DNA of 64,000 nt from Pelagophyceae sp. CCMP2097. Its lineage: Eukaryota > Sar > Pelagophyceae. Location: positions 368,131 through 432,130 of the forward strand of contig MU657184.1 in assembly GCA_026770575.1 (NCBI GenBank), read 5' to 3'. The position numbers were made by a program, and so were the translations under genes. This document shows positions 63,101-64,000 of the stretch, in pieces. Position 1 is the stretch's first letter; each line of letters begins with the position of its first letter. A model generated the notes under the pieces. The model had not been told where the DNA came from and ran no database searches. It saw only the letters and a program-made list of their open reading frames with translations.

Positions 63101-64000
63101 CTAGTTGTCGTGGACCTTGCGGCCGGCGACGAAGACGGCTTTGATGTTGCGGTCGTCGCCGCAGTTAATGAACAGCTCGAATTCCGTCTCAAGCTTGGAT
63201 TTATGAGCGGGCGTGGCCGTCTCGTGGAACACGTCGTAGACGCCCGCGCCCGTGCGCACATGGACGGCATCAAACTGCTTCCCGACCTCAAAGTTGCCCA
63301 CGACGTCCTCCAAATGCGTCGCCAGGGCGCCGCCGAGCGTTGCAGTCCAAAAGGCGCGCTTGTAGTCGATGACCACGTCCGCGGGCGCGCCCGCCGCCTC
63401 GAGCTGCTTCGACGCCGTCACCTACGCACTCCGTGCCCGTCGCTGCCCCGACGACGTGCGCCCGGAGTGGCGCTCTCCTCAGCGCGCACGCGATGCGTAA
63501 ATTAAAAAGCTCGTGCCTCGTGTGGACGTGGCGGTCTGTGCATGCACCTTGCCGGCCTTTCAAACCCTCGCGCCTCACGTACCGCGTGCCTGCAGCTCGA
63601 GAGCATGGACGTGGCGTAACCACCCGCAAGGTCCGTACCGAGGCCGACGCGCACGCCGGCCCGCTGGGCGTCGACGAGGCGGAAGGCGCCTGCGATGCAC
63701 CGGTTCTTGCGCCGCCTCGTTCGGGCGGCGTCCGAGTGCTGCATGCCGACGGGCGCCTCTGCGGTCCGTTGTTGGCCCGCGTTTCTTCAGGCCCGATTGA
63801 CGTTTGCGGGCCCAAAAGTTCGACGTTTGCGGGCCCAAAGACGCGGCTTTCTTCACCGACGGACAAGAAGGCGTTGCTGAGCGCGCAGCAGGCGACGCCG
63901 GTGCACTTTTTCTCAAAGAGCTTAAATTCGCTGGTCAGCAAGTGTACTCCGTGCGCCATGACGCAGTGGTCCGTCAGTAGACCGGCTTTTTCGAAGATCT
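63101..64000 (-). CDS. GDA: Guanine deaminase (5' part beyond window)
   Basis: The gene enters from the right edge. The first frame reads IFEKAGLLTDHCVMAHGVHL, then LTSEFKLFEKK and CALSNAFLSVGE, matching the amidohydrolase AHG-x-HL and C-P-x-SN regions (here C-A-L-SN). A further exon has VGLGTDLAGGYATSMLSSCR, containing the metal-binding Asp. The last exon, VVIDYKRAFWTATLGGALAT then FEVGKQFDAVHV and GDDRNIKAVFVAGRKV, ends at 63101. These are diagnostic of guanine deaminase, which converts guanine to xanthine and ammonia in purine salvage or nitrogen acquisition. Exon borders between 63420 and 63880 are approximate. At least one zinc ligand region (HTH near the N-terminus) lies outside the window. 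Confidence 0.88.

Overview
The window is nuclear DNA of a GC-rich protist. Most genes are broken by short introns (about 40-130 bp), and conserved eukaryotic proteins (KMO, RAD1, RAD52, TRAP-beta, acyl-CoA-binding protein, cytosolic-type glycerol-3-phosphate dehydrogenase) are recovered only after splicing. One product (61904-62487, minus) starts with a signal peptide followed by a Gly/Phe-Ala-Pro junction, the hallmark of plastid targeting in algae with secondary plastids of red-algal origin. Together with PT-rich surface proteins, MYND-SEL1 and RAP-domain repeat proteins and very high GC, this suggests a photosynthetic stramenopile, most like a pelagophyte such as Aureococcus. The lineage is an inference; no search was possible.

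Layout. 0-3.3 kb: 3' part of a giant Pro-Thr-rich membrane-anchored protein. 3.6-6.1 kb: a secreted Frizzled-like Cys-rich protein and a membrane sulfotransferase-like protein, transcribed divergently from an 83-bp gap. 6.1-8.5 kb: no convincing gene. 8.5-16 kb: MYND/SEL1 protein, kynurenine 3-monooxygenase, and a large kelch membrane protein. 16-26 kb: G-patch protein, a 17-repeat RAP protein, a UIM/SAM protein, and a pair of overlapping zinc-ligand ORFs. 26-30.6 kb: a genome-maintenance block (RAD1, RAD52, a YL1-domain chromatin subunit, a small basic protein) interrupted by an AT-rich palindrome array. 30.8-40.4 kb: hypothetical proteins, a CH+SAM protein, an HPt phosphotransfer protein, a WBP4/FBP21-like splicing protein and an ankyrin protein. 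40.6-45.7 kb: one gene with about twelve SH3-like repeats, a CXXC DNA-binding zinc finger and a C-terminal RING. 46-50.2 kb: glycerol-3-phosphate dehydrogenase, acyl-CoA-binding protein, a coiled-coil protein and TRAP-beta. 50.4-64 kb: a PH protein, a tandem degenerate phosphatase-like protein, a multidomain secreted metzincin, a plastid membrane protein and guanine deaminase (cut by the right edge).

Genes are packed tightly (several neighbours are 35-100 bp apart) with no operon logic, so most neighbours are functionally unrelated. Possible themes are DNA repair and chromatin (RAD1, RAD52, YL1, CXXC-RING) and use of organic nitrogen or NAD precursors (KMO, guanine deaminase). The two strongest observations are the CXXC/RING/repeat architecture, and a recurring class of GC-AG introns whose donor begins GCG, seen in at least six conserved genes.

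Splice sites were assigned by eye, using reading-frame continuity and protein-family expectation. Frame arithmetic was checked for each gene given with exon coordinates; where exon borders are unresolved this is stated.
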